Below, piece by piece: positions 35,587 to 45,721 of a DNA stretch of 63,963 nt. Positions within the stretch are counted from its first letter, which is position 1, and each line of letters begins with the position of its first letter. The stretch comes from Desulfotignum sp. (GTDB lineage Bacteria > Desulfobacterota > Desulfobacteria > Desulfobacterales > Desulfobacteraceae): contig JAABUB010000006.1 of NCBI GenBank assembly GCA_011389575.1, positions 1 to 63,963 of the forward strand, in the 5' to 3' direction. The notes beneath the pieces are model-generated. The model did no database searches and was not told the DNA's origin. It was given only the letters and a program-made list of their open reading frames with translations. Made by a program: the position numbers and the translations under genes.

Positions 35587-35895
35587 TTACTCCTTTTCCA
35601 TCGTACTCTTTAAAGGAAAACCCCTGCTGCCTGCGAGATGGTGAACTGTTTCAACTTTGGTTTCTGCGATTTCCCTTGTATAGATACCGCATACTGCTTT
35701 CCCTTTATTATGTACATTAAGCATTATTTGCATTGCTTTTTCAAGTGATTTTCCAAAAACATTGACAAGAATTTCCACAACAAATTCCATAGTGGTATAA
35801 TCGTCATTATGGAGAACGACTTTATATCTGGGCGGTTTTTCATTACGGGTTTTTGAAAAGGTATCCGCTTTTGTTTTGGAATCAGTGGATGCCAT
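35587..35895 (-). CDS. clpS: ClpS adaptor of the N-end rule
   Basis: A 102-residue adaptor that delivers proteins with N-terminal Leu, Phe, Tyr or Trp to ClpAP. The signature [27 protein letters not shown] with the substrate-binding Asn/Asp pair, plus [20 protein letters not shown], is complete. The first 22 residues are a flexible polar tail, as in other ClpS proteins. It sits 9 bp after secA and 6 bp before clpA on the same strand. Confidence 0.95.
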   Translation of the reverse strand: MASTDSKTKADTFSKTRNEKPPRYKVVLHNDDYTTMEFVVEILVNVFGKSLEKAMQIMLNVHNKGKAVCGIYTREIAETKVETVHHLAGSRGFPLKSTMEKE

Positions 35896-35904
35896 GTGTT
35901 GCTC

Positions 35905-38427
35905 CTATGCCATACAGCATTTTTTATATTTTTTGCCGCTGCCGCAGGGGCAGGGATCGTTTCGCTGGACCTTTTTGTTGGAACGTTTCACCGGCTGTCT
36001 GAGGCCGCCGTCCTCTGAATGGGAAAAGGTCAGGTCCTGTTTTTCTTTTGGCAGCAGCTCATCTGCAGGAACAGACACGGAAATCTGGATTTTAAATAAA
36101 ATATCCACGATTTCTTCTTTGATACGTTCCATGAGTTCGTGGAACATGTCAAACCCTTCTTTTTTATAGATCCGCAGCGGATCCTGCTGGGCATACCCCC
36201 GCAGGCCGATGCCTTCTTTGAGGTGATCCATGGACAACAGGTGTTCCTTCCACCTTGTGTCCACGGTCTGTAAGATGACAAACCGTTCCAGGGATCTGGC
36301 CTGATCTTCACCGATCATGGCTTCTTTTTGTTCATATTGCGCTTTTGCCCCGGCAAAAACATACTCGGCCAGGGCATCGGCATCGGCAAAGGATGCAGCA
36401 TCCGCTGTCAGGTTCAGATCAAAATTAAACACCTGTTTGACTGATTTTTCAAGACCCTGCAGATCCCATTGGTCCACCGGGGTTTTTTCCTTGGCAACGC
36501 TGTTCACCAGTTCCCAGGCCTTGTCTTCGACCATGTCCATGACAACGGATTTGAGGTTGTCCTCCATGAGGGCCTGGCGGCGCTGCTGGTAGATCACCTC
36601 CCGCTGCTGGTTCATGACATCGTCAAATTCCAGCAGGTGCTTTCTGATTTCAAAGTTATGGCCTTCCACCTTGGACTGGGCGTTTTCAATGGCTTTGGAA
36701 ATAAAGGGATGTTCAATATGTTCGCCTTCTTCAATGCCCAGCTTGTCCATGACCGAATGGATGCGTTCTCCGCCGAAAATGCGCAGCAGGTCATCTTCCA
36801 GAGACAGGTAGAACCGCGAGGTTCCCGGATCTCCCTGGCGGCCGGACCGGCCCCGCAGCTGGTTGTCGATGCGCCGGGATTCATGGCGGGAGGTGCCCAG
36901 AATATGCAGCCCCCCCAGTTCCACCACCCCGTCTCCGAGCTTGATGTCGGTTCCCCGGCCGGCCATGTTGGTGGAGATGGTCAACGCCCCTTTCTGGCCG
37001 GCATTGGCAACGATCTCTGCTTCCGCCTTGTGGTGTTTGGCATTCAGCACGTTGTGGGGAATCCCTTTTTTTTTGAGGGTTTTGCTCAGATCCTCTGACA
37101 CATCGATGGAGATGGTTCCCACCAGCACAGGCTGGCCTTTTTTGTGCAGGGCAATGATCTCCTTGATGGCGGCATCATATTTTTCTTTTTTTGTTTTATA
37201 GATCAGGTCGGCAAAATCTTTGCGGACCATTGGTTTGTGGGTGGGGATAACCAGCACGTCCAGGTCATAGATTTTCTTGAATTCCGGGGCTTCGGTCTCT
37301 GCAGTACCGGTCATGCCCGACAGTTTTTCATACATGCGGAAATAGTTCTGAAAGGTAATGGAAGCCAGGGTCTGGTTTTCGTTTTCAATTTTCACCCCTT
37401 CTTTTGCTTCCAATGCCTGATGAAGCCCTTCGCTGTAGCGCCGGCCGCTCATGAGCCTGCCCGTGAATTCATCCACGATCACCACCTGGTTGTTTTTGAC
37501 AATATAGTCGGTGTCCCGCTTGAACAGGGTATGGGCTTTCAACGCCTGGGTCAGGTGGTGCAGAATTTCAATGTTGGCCGGGTCATATAAGTTGTCCACG
37601 TTCAACATTTGTTCTCCCTTTGCAATACCTGCTTCGGTAAGGGAGGCGGTTTTGGATTCTTCATCCAGGGTATAGTCCACATCTTTTTTAAACCCGGGTA
37701 AAATGGTGTTCACCTGGGTATATAAATGGGTGGATTTTTCAGTGGGTCCTGAAATGATCAAAGGGGTTCTGGCCTCATCGATGAGAATGGAGTCCACCTC
37801 ATCCACGATGGCAAAGTTGAGATTGCCCTGGGCCAGGCTTTGTTTTTCAAACTTCATGTTGTCCCGCAGATAATCAAACCCGAACTCATTGTTGGTGCCA
37901 TAGGTAATATCTGCGCTGTATGCTTCTTTTCTTTCCTGGTCTGTCATGTTATGGAGGATCACACCGGTGCGCAGCCCCAGGAACCGAAAAATCTGGTCCA
38001 TCCATTCCGCATCCCTGCCGGCCAGATAGTCATTGACCGTCACAATGTGCACCCCTTTGCCGGATAATGCATTCAGGTAGGCGGGCAGGGTGGACATCAA
38101 TGTTTTTCCCTCCCCGGTTTTCATTTCAGCGATCATGCCATGGTGCAGGGCGATCCCGCCGATAAGCTGTACATCGAAATGGCGCATTTCAAGGGTGCGC
38201 ACCGATGCTTCCCTGACCAGGGCAAAGGCTTCAGGCAGCAGTGCATCCAGAGGTTCTCCTTTGTTGAACCGTTCTTTGAACGCCATGGTCTGTTCTGCCA
38301 TGTCTTCATCAGACAGCTGCTGCATAAGGGGTTCAAGATCATTGATTTGATGCACAAGGGGATCCAGCTTCTTCAGCTGCCGGTCATTGCTGGAGCCAAA
38401 GACCTTTGTGAAAAAATTAAGTACCAT
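35905..38427 (-). CDS. secA: Preprotein translocase ATPase SecA
   Basis: An 840-residue SecA motor that drives proteins through SecYEG. Visible are [22 protein letters not shown] (Walker A), [52 protein letters not shown], the [15 protein letters not shown] and [12 protein letters not shown] helicase motifs, and the C-terminal zinc motif [13 protein letters not shown] for SecB or lipid contact. It is the first gene of the secA-clpS-clpA-aat series. The 151-bp upstream spacer is A/T-rich and has no other clear feature. Confidence 0.97.
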   Translation of the reverse strand: MVLNFFTKVFGSSNDRQLKKLDPLVHQINDLEPLMQQLSDEDMAEQTMAFKERFNKGEPLDALLPEAFALVREASVRTLEMRHFDVQLIGGIALHHGMIAEMKTGEGKTLMSTLPAYLNALSGKGVHIVTVNDYLAGRDAEWMDQIFRFLGLRTGVILHNMTDQERKEAYSADITYGTNNEFGFDYLRDNMKFEKQSLAQGNLNFAIVDEVDSILIDEARTPLIISGPTEKSTHLYTQVNTILPGFKKDVDYTLDEESKTASLTEAGIAKGEQMLNVDNLYDPANIEILHHLTQALKAHTLFKRDTDYIVKNNQVVIVDEFTGRLMSGRRYSEGLHQALEAKEGVKIENENQTLASITFQNYFRMYEKLSGMTGTAETEAPEFKKIYDLDVLVIPTHKPMVRKDFADLIYKTKKEKYDAAIKEIIALHKKGQPVLVGTISIDVSEDLSKTLKKKGIPHNVLNAKHHKAEAEIVANAGQKGALTISTNMAGRGTDIKLGDGVVELGGLHILGTSRHESRRIDNQLRGRSGRQGDPGTSRFYLSLEDDLLRIFGGERIHSVMDKLGIEEGEHIEHPFISKAIENAQSKVEGHNFEIRKHLLEFDDVMNQQREVIYQQRRQALMEDNLKSVVMDMVEDKAWELVNSVAKEKTPVDQWDLQGLEKSVKQVFNFDLNLTADAASFADADALAEYVFAGAKAQYEQKEAMIGEDQARSLERFVILQTVDTRWKEHLLSMDHLKEGIGLRGYAQQDPLRIYKKEGFDMFHELMERIKEEIVDILFKIQISVSVPADELLPKEKQDLTFSHSEDGGLRQPVKRSNKKVQRNDPCPCGSGKKYKKCCMA

Positions 38428-38578
38428 CTATATTTTACCTGCCCTTCTATAATGATAAATTTGCCTTATACGAGAATAACTATAAGCATTAATAAAAAAA
38501 AATAAAATTAAAAACAAAAAAAAATTCACAGAGATGGGATTTTTTGTGTAAATGCGGAATACAGCCCTGAAGAAAAAT

Positions 38579-39505
38579 TCAGTTCAGAATATATTTCACC
38601 GGATCAACAGGCGCGCCGTTGATGCGTACTTCATAATGCAGATGGGGTCCTGTGCTCTGACCGGTATTGCCCATATGGGCGATCACATCCCCGCGTTTCA
38701 CCCGCTGGCCGCGTTTGACAAGGATTTTGTTCAGGTGTCCGTACCGGGTCACCCTGCCGTACCCGTGGTCAATGGTAACCAGGTTGCCCAAAAGCGCTTT
38801 TCTGGATGCATATGAGATTTTCCCGTCAGCAGTGGCAATGATTTTTGTACCGGTTTTATTGGAAATATCCAGTCCGGCATGAAAATCGCGTTTTCCTGTG
38901 AACGGAGATTTTCTGTAACCAAAACCCGAGGTTACCCAGCCTTCCACCGGCCTGATGGAAGGAGTGGAGGCCAGCAGGTTTTTCTTTTTTTCCAGCTCTT
39001 TTATCAGATGATCGAAATCAAGGAACTGCTGCTTGACGGTCAAGTCGGTCTGATCAACCTGCTGGTGCATTTCCCGCAGCAGGCTGTTATGTTTTTCATC
39101 TAAAGGAAGGTCGTGGTCCAAACTGTCTTCCGGAATACCGCCGATCCCGATAAATCCCTTTGTACTGCCTGATTTTTTTATATCTGCAATGAGGCGTACC
39201 TGGTCTTCCAGTCTGTCCAGGGAATCCACCCGGGTTTTGAGATCTTCAATAACTGCGGCAAACTTCTGCAGCTGCTGCCGCTGGGTTTTAATTTCTACTT
39301 CCTGGGAAAGGATCACCTGCTGCTGGGTGATGGTATCAAACGAAAGACTGCGCAGTCTGTGATAATCATATCCCAGCCAGCCGATCCCGCCTGCCGCTGC
39401 CAGGCCTGCAAAAACCAGAAAGGCTGCCAGCATTTTGTGCAGGGTGATTTCCCTGATGTCGGAACTGGATCCGGAATGAAACCATATTTTGATTCGGTGC
39501 TTCAT
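38579..39505 (-). CDS. M23-family peptidoglycan endopeptidase, membrane anchored
   Basis: A 308-residue protein with a short cytoplasmic basic start and one membrane helix near residues 25-45 (LAAFLVFAGLAAAGGIGWLGY). A coiled coil covers about 60-115 (SQEVEIKTQRQQLQKFAAVIEDLKTRVDSL) and a C-terminal LytM/M23 domain follows. The zinc-site motifs are complete: HAGLDISN, and GRVTRYGHLNK with THLHYEV-type GPHLHYEVRING. It probably hydrolyses or regulates peptidoglycan cross-links. It is upstream of secA on the same strand. Confidence 0.9.
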   Translation of the reverse strand: MKHRIKIWFHSGSSSDIREITLHKMLAAFLVFAGLAAAGGIGWLGYDYHRLRSLSFDTITQQQVILSQEVEIKTQRQQLQKFAAVIEDLKTRVDSLDRLEDQVRLIADIKKSGSTKGFIGIGGIPEDSLDHDLPLDEKHNSLLREMHQQVDQTDLTVKQQFLDFDHLIKELEKKKNLLASTPSIRPVEGWVTSGFGYRKSPFTGKRDFHAGLDISNKTGTKIIATADGKISYASRKALLGNLVTIDHGYGRVTRYGHLNKILVKRGQRVKRGDVIAHMGNTGQSTGPHLHYEVRINGAPVDPVKYILN

Positions 39506-39739
39506 TGTCCTATGTCATACTTGATAACCAGATCCTGTGTCAAGTTAAAATACCGTTACCAAGAAACCATTGCCAAAATGCTGTTGTCAGAACGTCATAG
39601 GCAAAAGGTTTATATGAAAGTTATCAACCGTCAGTACTCAGCTAAAAGCTAACAGCTTTGTTGTGCCCCCCAGGGCATGGATGTTTGTATGGAAGTTCCG
39701 CTGCCGGCTTCGACCCGTGGCGGGCGGGCACTGTTGTTT
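39506..39739. other. Intergenic region with AGCTAAMA repeat
   Basis: A 234-bp spacer between the M23 peptidase gene and aapP. It holds an AGCTAAAAGCTAACAGCT run at 39639-39658 and a small TGCCCCCCAGGGCA hairpin near 39663. I see no gene or clear terminator in it. Confidence 0.6.
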
Positions 39740-40522
39740 TTAATGGAGAATCTGGCTGAGGAAGAATTTGGTTCGCTCGTGCTGGGGATTTTCAAAGAAA
39801 TCGACCGGGTTGTTTTCTTCTAAAATCATGCCTTCATCCATGAGCATGACCCGCTGGGCAACGGTTTTGGCAAACCCCATTTCATGGGACACCACGATCA
39901 TGGTCATGCCTTCATCCGACAGCTGCACCATGACATCGAGGACTTCTTTGACCATTTCCGGGTCCAGGGCGGATGTGGGTTCATCAAAGAGCATGACTTT
40001 GGGTTTCATGCACAGGCTTCTGGCAATGGCCACCCGCTGCTGCTGGCCCCCTGACAGCTGGCCGGGAAATTTTTTGGCCTGTTCTGCGATCTTGACTTTT
40101 TCCAGGTAGAACATGGCAGTTTCTTCTGCTTCTTTTTTGGGGGTCTTGCGCACCCAGATAGGCCCCAGGGTCAGGTTGTCCAGGATGGTGAGGTGGGGGA
40201 ACAGGTTGAAATGCTGGAACACCATGCCCACTTCGGTGCGGATGATTTCAATATTTTTCAGGTTGTTGGTCAGCTCGATTCCGTCCACGATGATCTTGCC
40301 TTTCTGGTGCTCTTCCAGGCGGTTGATGCACCGGATCAATGTGGATTTGCCTGATCCGGACGGTCCGCAGATAACAATTTTTTCCTGCTTTTTGACTTCC
40401 AGGTTGATGTTTTTGAGCACATGGAAATCACCAAACCATTTGTTGAGGTCTTTGACTTGAATAATAGGCTCGGTTGCTTCGGTCATGTCTGGTGTATCCG
40501 TCATATCTGGTGTATCGGTCAT
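39740..40522 (-). CDS. aapP: Amino-acid ABC transporter ATP-binding protein (AapP/GlnQ type)
   Basis: A 260-residue ATPase for polar/general L-amino-acid import. It has Walker [10 protein letters not shown], the Q-loop [16 protein letters not shown], signature [15 protein letters not shown], Walker [15 protein letters not shown] and the switch SHEMGFA. The first residues repeat MTDTPD twice before MTEATEP, each with a possible ATG start. The middle or last one (near 40486) may be the true start, because homologues begin near [12 protein letters not shown]. It is the last gene of the aapJQMP operon. Confidence 0.93.
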   Translation of the reverse strand: MTDTPDMTDTPDMTEATEPIIQVKDLNKWFGDFHVLKNINLEVKKQEKIVICGPSGSGKSTLIRCINRLEEHQKGKIIVDGIELTNNLKNIEIIRTEVGMVFQHFNLFPHLTILDNLTLGPIWVRKTPKKEAEETAMFYLEKVKIAEQAKKFPGQLSGGQQQRVAIARSLCMKPKVMLFDEPTSALDPEMVKEVLDVMVQLSDEGMTMIVVSHEMGFAKTVAQRVMLMDEGMILEENNPVDFFENPQHERTKFFLSQILH

Positions 40523-40545
40523 TTCTGTTTCCTAAACTGTTTCTG

Positions 40546-41649
40546 TTAACTGCGTTGGTCTGTATCCAGTTCCCGTTCCAGTTTTCTGGAAAAATTGGAC
40601 ATGGAAAAACATCCCAGAAAGTACATCAGGGCCACAAACAAATACATTTCAGTGGAAAATCCCATCCATTCCGGGTTCTGGATCACGGTTTTTGAGGTGA
40701 GCAGAAAATCATACAAAGCAATGATCACCACAAGAGAAGTGTCCTTGAATGCGGACACCAGCACGCTCAAGGTCGGGGGAATCACGATTTTCAGGGCCTG
40801 GGGAAGAATGACCAGGCGCATGGTCTGGTAATAATTGAGTCCCAGTGCTTCTGCTGCCTCGTACTGGCCACTGGCCATGCCCTGAAGTCCCCCGCGCACC
40901 ACCTCTGCCACATAGGCGGCCGTAAACAGGATAATGGCTGCCTGGGCCCGCAGGATTTTGTTGATGGTGACCCCTTCGGGCAGAAACAAAGGAAAGATGA
41001 TGGAGGACATGAACAAAAGGCTGATGAGCGGTACCCCCCGGATCAGTTCGATATACCCGATGGACAGATACCGCATCATGGGCAGTTTTGAATCCCTTCC
41101 CAGGGCCAGCAGCACCCCTAAAGGATAGGCAGCAGTGAGCCCGAAAACCGACAAAAGCAGGGTCAGGGGCAGTCCCCCCCATTTCATGCTGTCAACAGGG
41201 GTCAGGCCCAGTATCCCGCCTTTCATCAGAATGCCCATGGCCACAAGACCGGCAATCCAGGCATATCCCAGTTTTTTGGACCAGTACCGCTTGTTGTTGG
41301 AGAAAAACAAAAGGACAAACAGCAGCATGATGGCGGTAAAAGGCCGCCAGTGAAGATCATGCGGGTAAAACCCGAAAAAAATGAACCGCAGGTTTTTCAA
41401 TACCACTGACCAGCAGGCTCCCGGACATTCCTTGCAGGTCGCACTGTCAGTGAACCACACCGAGTCGATAAAGGCCCATTTGAGAAACGGGGGCATAAAT
41501 TTGAGCAGAAATGCCAGGACAACCAGGGTTAATATGGAGTTGAACACCCCGTTGAACAGGTTCTCCTTGAGCCAGCCGATTACCCCCCGCTGGACCACAG
41601 GCGGTTTCATTCTGTCAATGGCTTTTTTGTCAATGGCAACAATACCCAT
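40546..41649 (-). CDS. aapM: Amino-acid ABC transporter permease (AapM type)
   Basis: A 367-residue His/Glu/Gln-type permease, longer than typical 220-residue members and matching AapM. It has an N-terminal membrane segment (GVFNSILTLVVLAFLLKFMPPFLKW), a periplasmic part with cysteines (SATCKECPGACW), and a C-terminal permease core with LRAQAAIILFTAAYVAEVVRGGLQGMASGQYEAAEALGL (the EAA loop). It starts 5 bp after aapQ and lies 23 bp before aapP. Confidence 0.93.
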   Translation of the reverse strand: MGIVAIDKKAIDRMKPPVVQRGVIGWLKENLFNGVFNSILTLVVLAFLLKFMPPFLKWAFIDSVWFTDSATCKECPGACWSVVLKNLRFIFFGFYPHDLHWRPFTAIMLLFVLLFFSNNKRYWSKKLGYAWIAGLVAMGILMKGGILGLTPVDSMKWGGLPLTLLLSVFGLTAAYPLGVLLALGRDSKLPMMRYLSIGYIELIRGVPLISLLFMSSIIFPLFLPEGVTINKILRAQAAIILFTAAYVAEVVRGGLQGMASGQYEAAEALGLNYYQTMRLVILPQALKIVIPPTLSVLVSAFKDTSLVVIIALYDFLLTSKTVIQNPEWMGFSTEMYLFVALMYFLGCFSMSNFSRKLERELDTDQRS

Positions 41650-41654
41650 GTCAG

Positions 41655-42830
41655 CTATCTTTCCACTAGTTTGGATTTTTTATTGTACCAGTTCATGAAC
41701 ACGGAGGTGGAAATACTGAAGATCAGGTAGCATCCCATGATCATGGCCACGCCTTCGATGGACTGACCGGTCTGGTTGATGGTGGTGTTGGCCACGGAAA
41801 CAAAATCCGGAAACCCGATGGCAATGGCCAGAGACGAATTTTTGGTCAGATTGAGCATCTGGCTGGTCAAGGGCGGTATGATGATGCGCAGCGCCTGGGG
41901 CAGTATCACCAGGTTCAGGATATGGTTTTTTTTCAGCCCGACGGACATGGCTGCCTCGGTCTGGCCCCGGCTGACCGCCTGGATCCCGGCCCGCACCGCT
42001 TCGGCCACAAACGCGGAGGTGTAGATCACCAGCCCGAGAAGCAAGGCAATGAATTCCGGGGAAAGCATGATGCCGCCGGTAAAATTAAACCCGGTGAGTG
42101 ACGGAACATCCATCTCCACCGGCGAACCGGACAGTATCCACACAAGCAGGGGCAGCCCCAGGGAAAGCCCCAGAAATGACCACAGCACCGGAAAATCCTT
42201 CCCTGTGTCGAATTTGCGTTTTTTTGCCCAGCGCTTGATCCCGAAGGAAATGGCCAGGCCGGCAATCAGGGCCAGGATCATATAAAAATACGCCGGGTGA
42301 GATGCCGGCACTGCCATGGCCACCCCCCGGTTGCAGATGAACAGGCCGGCAAAGGGATGCAGAGCCTGTCTGGGGGAAGGAAAGGTTTCATAAAACAGGG
42401 CATACCAGAAAAACAGCTGCAGCAGCACCGGAATATTCTGCATCACCTCGATGTAGATCATGGCCATTTTTTTCACCAGCCAGTTGGTGGACAGCCGTGC
42501 CACCCCCACAAAAAGTCCGATGATCAGGCACAGGACAATGCCGATAAAAGATACCTTCAGGGTGTTGAGTGCTCCCACCAGCAGGGCCCTGCCATAGGAA
42601 TCTGAAGCAGAATACGGAATGACGCTTTCACCGATTTCAAAGGCTGCCTCGGATTGTAAAAACCCGAATCCCGAGGCAATGGATTGTTTTTCAAGGTTGG
42701 ATACCGTGTTGCTCACCAGATACCAGGCCAGCAGCCCCACCATCAGAAAGGTGATTACCTGGTATCCTATGGCCCGTTTTCCCGGATCCAGCCAGAATGG
42801 TACTTTGTTATCTGAAATATGTGTGGCCAT
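41655..42830 (-). CDS. aapQ: Amino-acid ABC transporter permease (AapQ type)
   Basis: A 391-residue permease partner of AapM. N-terminal membrane helix VITFLMVGLLAWYLVSN, then STLKV-type core segments (GALNTLKVSFIGIVLCLIIGLFVGVARLSTN), a soluble insert, and the EAA loop AVRAGIQAVSRGQTEAAMSVGL with PQALRIIIPPLTSQMLNLTKNSSLA. Together with AapM it forms the membrane channel for general L-amino-acid uptake. It lies 82 bp downstream of the binding-protein gene, the usual larger gap after a highly expressed first gene. Confidence 0.93.
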   Translation of the reverse strand: MATHISDNKVPFWLDPGKRAIGYQVITFLMVGLLAWYLVSNTVSNLEKQSIASGFGFLQSEAAFEIGESVIPYSASDSYGRALLVGALNTLKVSFIGIVLCLIIGLFVGVARLSTNWLVKKMAMIYIEVMQNIPVLLQLFFWYALFYETFPSPRQALHPFAGLFICNRGVAMAVPASHPAYFYMILALIAGLAISFGIKRWAKKRKFDTGKDFPVLWSFLGLSLGLPLLVWILSGSPVEMDVPSLTGFNFTGGIMLSPEFIALLLGLVIYTSAFVAEAVRAGIQAVSRGQTEAAMSVGLKKNHILNLVILPQALRIIIPPLTSQMLNLTKNSSLAIAIGFPDFVSVANTTINQTGQSIEGVAMIMGCYLIFSISTSVFMNWYNKKSKLVER

Positions 42831-42912
42831 GGTAAGGGCATATTTTGGGGTTGTTATGATCGGGGTGCCCCGGATGTCCGGGGCACCCCGGTTTCAGGGT
42901 AAACAGGGTTAT

Positions 42913-43926
42913 CTATCTGAGGGGGGATGCGTACATCAACCCGCCGTTCGTCCACAGGGCGTTGAGGCCGCGGGGAAGTCCAAGAGCGGTATCAGGTCCG
43001 ACGTTGCGTTCAAATATCTCGCCGTAGTTGCCCACCTGTTTGATAATATTATAGGCCCATTTGTTGTCCAGGCCCAGCAGTTCTCCCAATCCCGGGGTGA
43101 CCCCTAAGAAGCGCTTGATGCCGGGATTGTCAGAGTCAAGCATCTTGTCGATGTTTTCAGAGGTGATGCCGAATTCTTCCGCCTGGATCAGGGCCATCAT
43201 GACCCAGTTGACAATATCATACCACTGGTCATCCCCGTGCCGCACAACCGGGGCCAGCGGTTCTTTGGAGATGACTTCCGGCAGAAGCTCATAATCAGCC
43301 GGGTTGGGCGCCACAGATCTCTGGGCAGCCAACTGGGACATATCAGATGTCAGGGTGTCACACCGGCCGGCGAAAAATGCTTTGTTCAGTTCTGCCGTGT
43401 TTTCAATGACCACAGGGTTCCATTTCATGTCATTGGCCCTGAAATAATCTGCTGCATTCATCTCCGTGGTGGTGCCGGGCAGTACACATACAGTGGCACC
43501 TTCCAGTTCTTTGGCACTTTTAACACCCAGGGCCTTGGGTATCAGAAATCCCTGGCCGTCGTAATAATTGGGCTGGACGAAATTAAGACCGGATTTGGTT
43601 TCCCGGGACAGGGTCTGGGTGGTGTTCCGGCACAGCACGTCAATCTCTTTGGACTGGAGTGCCGGCAGGCGCTGGACAGCGGTGAGTGCGGAGAATTTCA
43701 CCTTGGATGCATCGCCGAATACGGCAGCGGCAACCGCTTTGGCCGTGTCCACATCCAGTCCTTTCCACACGCCTTTGTCATCAGGCATGCTGAATCCAAA
43801 AACCCCGCCGTTGACACCGGCTTTGACATATCCTCTGGCTTTGACATCCTCCAGTGTACCGGCCATGGCCATGGCGGCCATCGCTAAAAAACTGATACAG
43901 GCAACAAAAATTTTACAGGTTTTCAT
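42913..43926 (-). CDS. aapJ: Periplasmic amino-acid-binding protein (AapJ type)
   Basis: A 337-residue solute-binding protein. The signal peptide (MKTCKIFVACISFLAMAAMAMAG cut in pieces here: basic start, hydrophobic core, AMA-type site) precedes the mature family start TLEDVKARGYVKAGVNGG. Further family features are GLDVDTAKAVAAAVFGD, CRNTTQTLSRE and RHGDDQWYDIVNWVMMALIQAEE. The frame opens at 43989, but the ATG 43926 follows GGAGGG by seven bases and starts the signal peptide. First gene of aapJQMP. The 193-bp spacer to the divergent HlyIII gene shows only A/T-rich sequence. Confidence 0.93.
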   Translation of the reverse strand: MKTCKIFVACISFLAMAAMAMAGTLEDVKARGYVKAGVNGGVFGFSMPDDKGVWKGLDVDTAKAVAAAVFGDASKVKFSALTAVQRLPALQSKEIDVLCRNTTQTLSRETKSGLNFVQPNYYDGQGFLIPKALGVKSAKELEGATVCVLPGTTTEMNAADYFRANDMKWNPVVIENTAELNKAFFAGRCDTLTSDMSQLAAQRSVAPNPADYELLPEVISKEPLAPVVRHGDDQWYDIVNWVMMALIQAEEFGITSENIDKMLDSDNPGIKRFLGVTPGLGELLGLDNKWAYNIIKQVGNYGEIFERNVGPDTALGLPRGLNALWTNGGLMYASPLR

Positions 43927-44119
43927 GAATACTGCCCTCCTTGTTTTAAGATTAACATACATGGTGAATACGGTATAAACCATCTCCACACTATTAACAC
44001 ACCAATAATATTTAGCAAGAATTTTTCAGGTATGGCAACTATTTTCTTTTTGGGTAAAATTTGGGTAAAACCCGGTGCTGTCTGTTGAACGAAAAGAAAA
44101 AAAAGGGTAAAATATCCAG

Positions 44120-44779
44120 ATGAAAAAAATATCAAAAGTTTTTCGGGAGCCGGTTAATGCCATTTCCCATATGGCGGGCAGCCTGGCTTCCATTGTTGCA
44201 CTCACCCTGATGGTGGTATTTGCAGCCGTCAGAGCAGATGCCTGGCATGTGGTTTCCTTTGCGGTTTTCGGCACCACCCTGGTTTTCATGTATACGGCCA
44301 GTTTTCTTTACCATGGCCTGCGCCTGTCGGAAAAAAGCCTTCTGGTGCTGCGCCGCATCGACCACATCATGATTTTTATGCTCATTGCCGGATCCTATAC
44401 CCCCTTGTGCCTGGTCCCTCTGCGCGGTCCCTGGGGCTGGAGCCTTTTTTGCACCATCTGGGGAATCGCCCTGGCGGGCACCTTGTTGAAAGTATACAAA
44501 AAAAACCTTCCCCGGTGGATATCCACTTTCATTTACCTTGGCATGGGCTGGCTGTGCGTGGTTGCGATATATCCTCTGGTGCAGATCCTGGAACCGGCAC
44601 CGCTGCTGTGGCTGGCCCTGGGAGGTTTTTTTTACAGCTTCGGTGCCTTGGTGTATTCTGTGAAAAAACCCGATCCCTTCCCCGGGGTCTTCGGTTTCCA
44701 TGAAATATGGCATATCTTTGTGCTGCTGGGCAGCGCCTGCCACTTCTGGCTGGTTTTCAGATATCTGATGTACATGTGA
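44120..44779 (+). CDS. Hemolysin III/PAQR-family membrane protein
   Basis: A 219-residue seven-helix membrane protein of the hemolysin III family, related to PAQR receptors. The conserved histidine/Ser/Asp sites are visible: NAISHMAGSLASI, YTASFLYHGLRLSEK, LRRIDHIMIFMLIAGSYTPLCL, and the C-terminal FHEIWHIFVLLGSACHFW. In other family members these residues bind zinc; hydrolase or ceramidase-like activity has been proposed. The hemolysin name is historical. Divergent from aapJ, it is followed by broken palindrome sequences. Confidence 0.88.
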   Translation: MKKISKVFREPVNAISHMAGSLASIVALTLMVVFAAVRADAWHVVSFAVFGTTLVFMYTASFLYHGLRLSEKSLLVLRRIDHIMIFMLIAGSYTPLCLVPLRGPWGWSLFCTIWGIALAGTLLKVYKKNLPRWISTFIYLGMGWLCVVAIYPLVQILEPAPLLWLALGGFFYSFGALVYSVKKPDPFPGVFGFHEIWHIFVLLGSACHFWLVFRYLMYM

Positions 44780-44825
44780 CCTGGCAGGGCAGCCGCATGT
44801 GACTGAATTTTGTTCGGTTGATTGG

Positions 44826-45060
44826 CGCCCGCTCCGTGCGGGTGCCTTATGCCCGGCCCGAGATTGGTATCTGACGGTAAAACATACCTGTGAGCCGCTG
44901 GCTGTGTTCGGTGAACGGACCGTCAGGTCCGGAGGGGCCTGGCAGAACGTTCAGAAGATCAGATAAATAGCCGGCTGATCAGTCTCTTACCAAAAATTGT
45001 AACGGTAACCGGCCCCGCAGGCCCTCGGGACGGGCACAGGACACAGCCAGCGGCGGGCAT
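44826..45060. repeat. Palindrome family, split copy E
   Basis: A left arm and loop (44826-44877; GCGGGTGCC...GCCCGGCCCGAGATTGGTATCTGACGGT in two pieces) resembles copies B and C. About 150 bp later a right-arm-like segment (45029-45060, ACGGGCACAGGACACAGCC) resembles the right arm of copy A. The two arms are not complementary to each other, so this looks like two half copies or one interrupted by an insertion. A smaller GGACCGTCAGGTCC hairpin lies between them at about 44917. No gene is seen in the 354-bp spacer. Confidence 0.7.
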
Positions 45061-45133
45061 AGCAAATTTTGGGGTGACATTTGGCCCTGGTATGCTTATG
45101 GTAGGAAAGGGATAATGATAAAAGGAGCTTTTC

Positions 45134-45709
45134 ATGCAGATTTCCGATGTCCATAAACTTACTGACATGCGCCATTTGAACCTGTTTTCCGTGCACTACC
45201 AGGACAAGACAGGCAAAGACAAAATCTGGACCTATGCATCCCGTTCCCGCCTGGACAATCCCCGGGACAAGACAGACAACCTGCCTGATGCCGTGGTGGT
45301 GGTGCCGTTTCACATTACAGAAAAAAAGCTGGTTATAATAAAGGAATTCAAGGTGGTGCTGGGCGGTTACCAGTATGGGTTTCCTGCCGGACTTCTGGAT
45401 CCCGGCGAAGATGTGCAGCAGGCAGGAAAACGCGAATTGTTCGAAGAAACCGGGCTGGATCTGATCCGGGTTGTGGACCAGAGCCCTGCTGTATATTCTT
45501 CTTCCGGCATGACCGATGAGGCGGTAAGCCTGTTGTATGCACAGTGTGATGGATCGCCCACCAGCGCCCATACCGAAGATTCAGAAGATATCCAGGTACA
45601 GATGCTGTCCCGGGATCAGGCAGGCCGGCTCTTATCAGAACCCCATGCCCTGTTTGATGTCAAAACCTGGATAGTGCTGCACACCTTTGCATCCCACGGC
45701 GTTTTTTAG
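45134..45709 (+). CDS. Nudix hydrolase (ADP-sugar pyrophosphatase type)
   Basis: A 191-residue Nudix hydrolase with a complete Nudix box: GLLDPGEDVQQAGKRELFEE followed by TGLDLI (GX5EX7REUXEEXGU). The upstream Arg/Ile strands and the later SSGMTDEAVSLLYAQ resemble ADP-ribose/ADP-sugar pyrophosphatases, but the substrate is not certain. AAAGGAG precedes the ATG at 45134. It is followed after 12 bp by the M48 peptidase gene. Confidence 0.9.
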   Translation: MQISDVHKLTDMRHLNLFSVHYQDKTGKDKIWTYASRSRLDNPRDKTDNLPDAVVVVPFHITEKKLVIIKEFKVVLGGYQYGFPAGLLDPGEDVQQAGKRELFEETGLDLIRVVDQSPAVYSSSGMTDEAVSLLYAQCDGSPTSAHTEDSEDIQVQMLSRDQAGRLLSEPHALFDVKTWIVLHTFASHGVF

Positions 45710-45721
45710 GAACCAATACCA

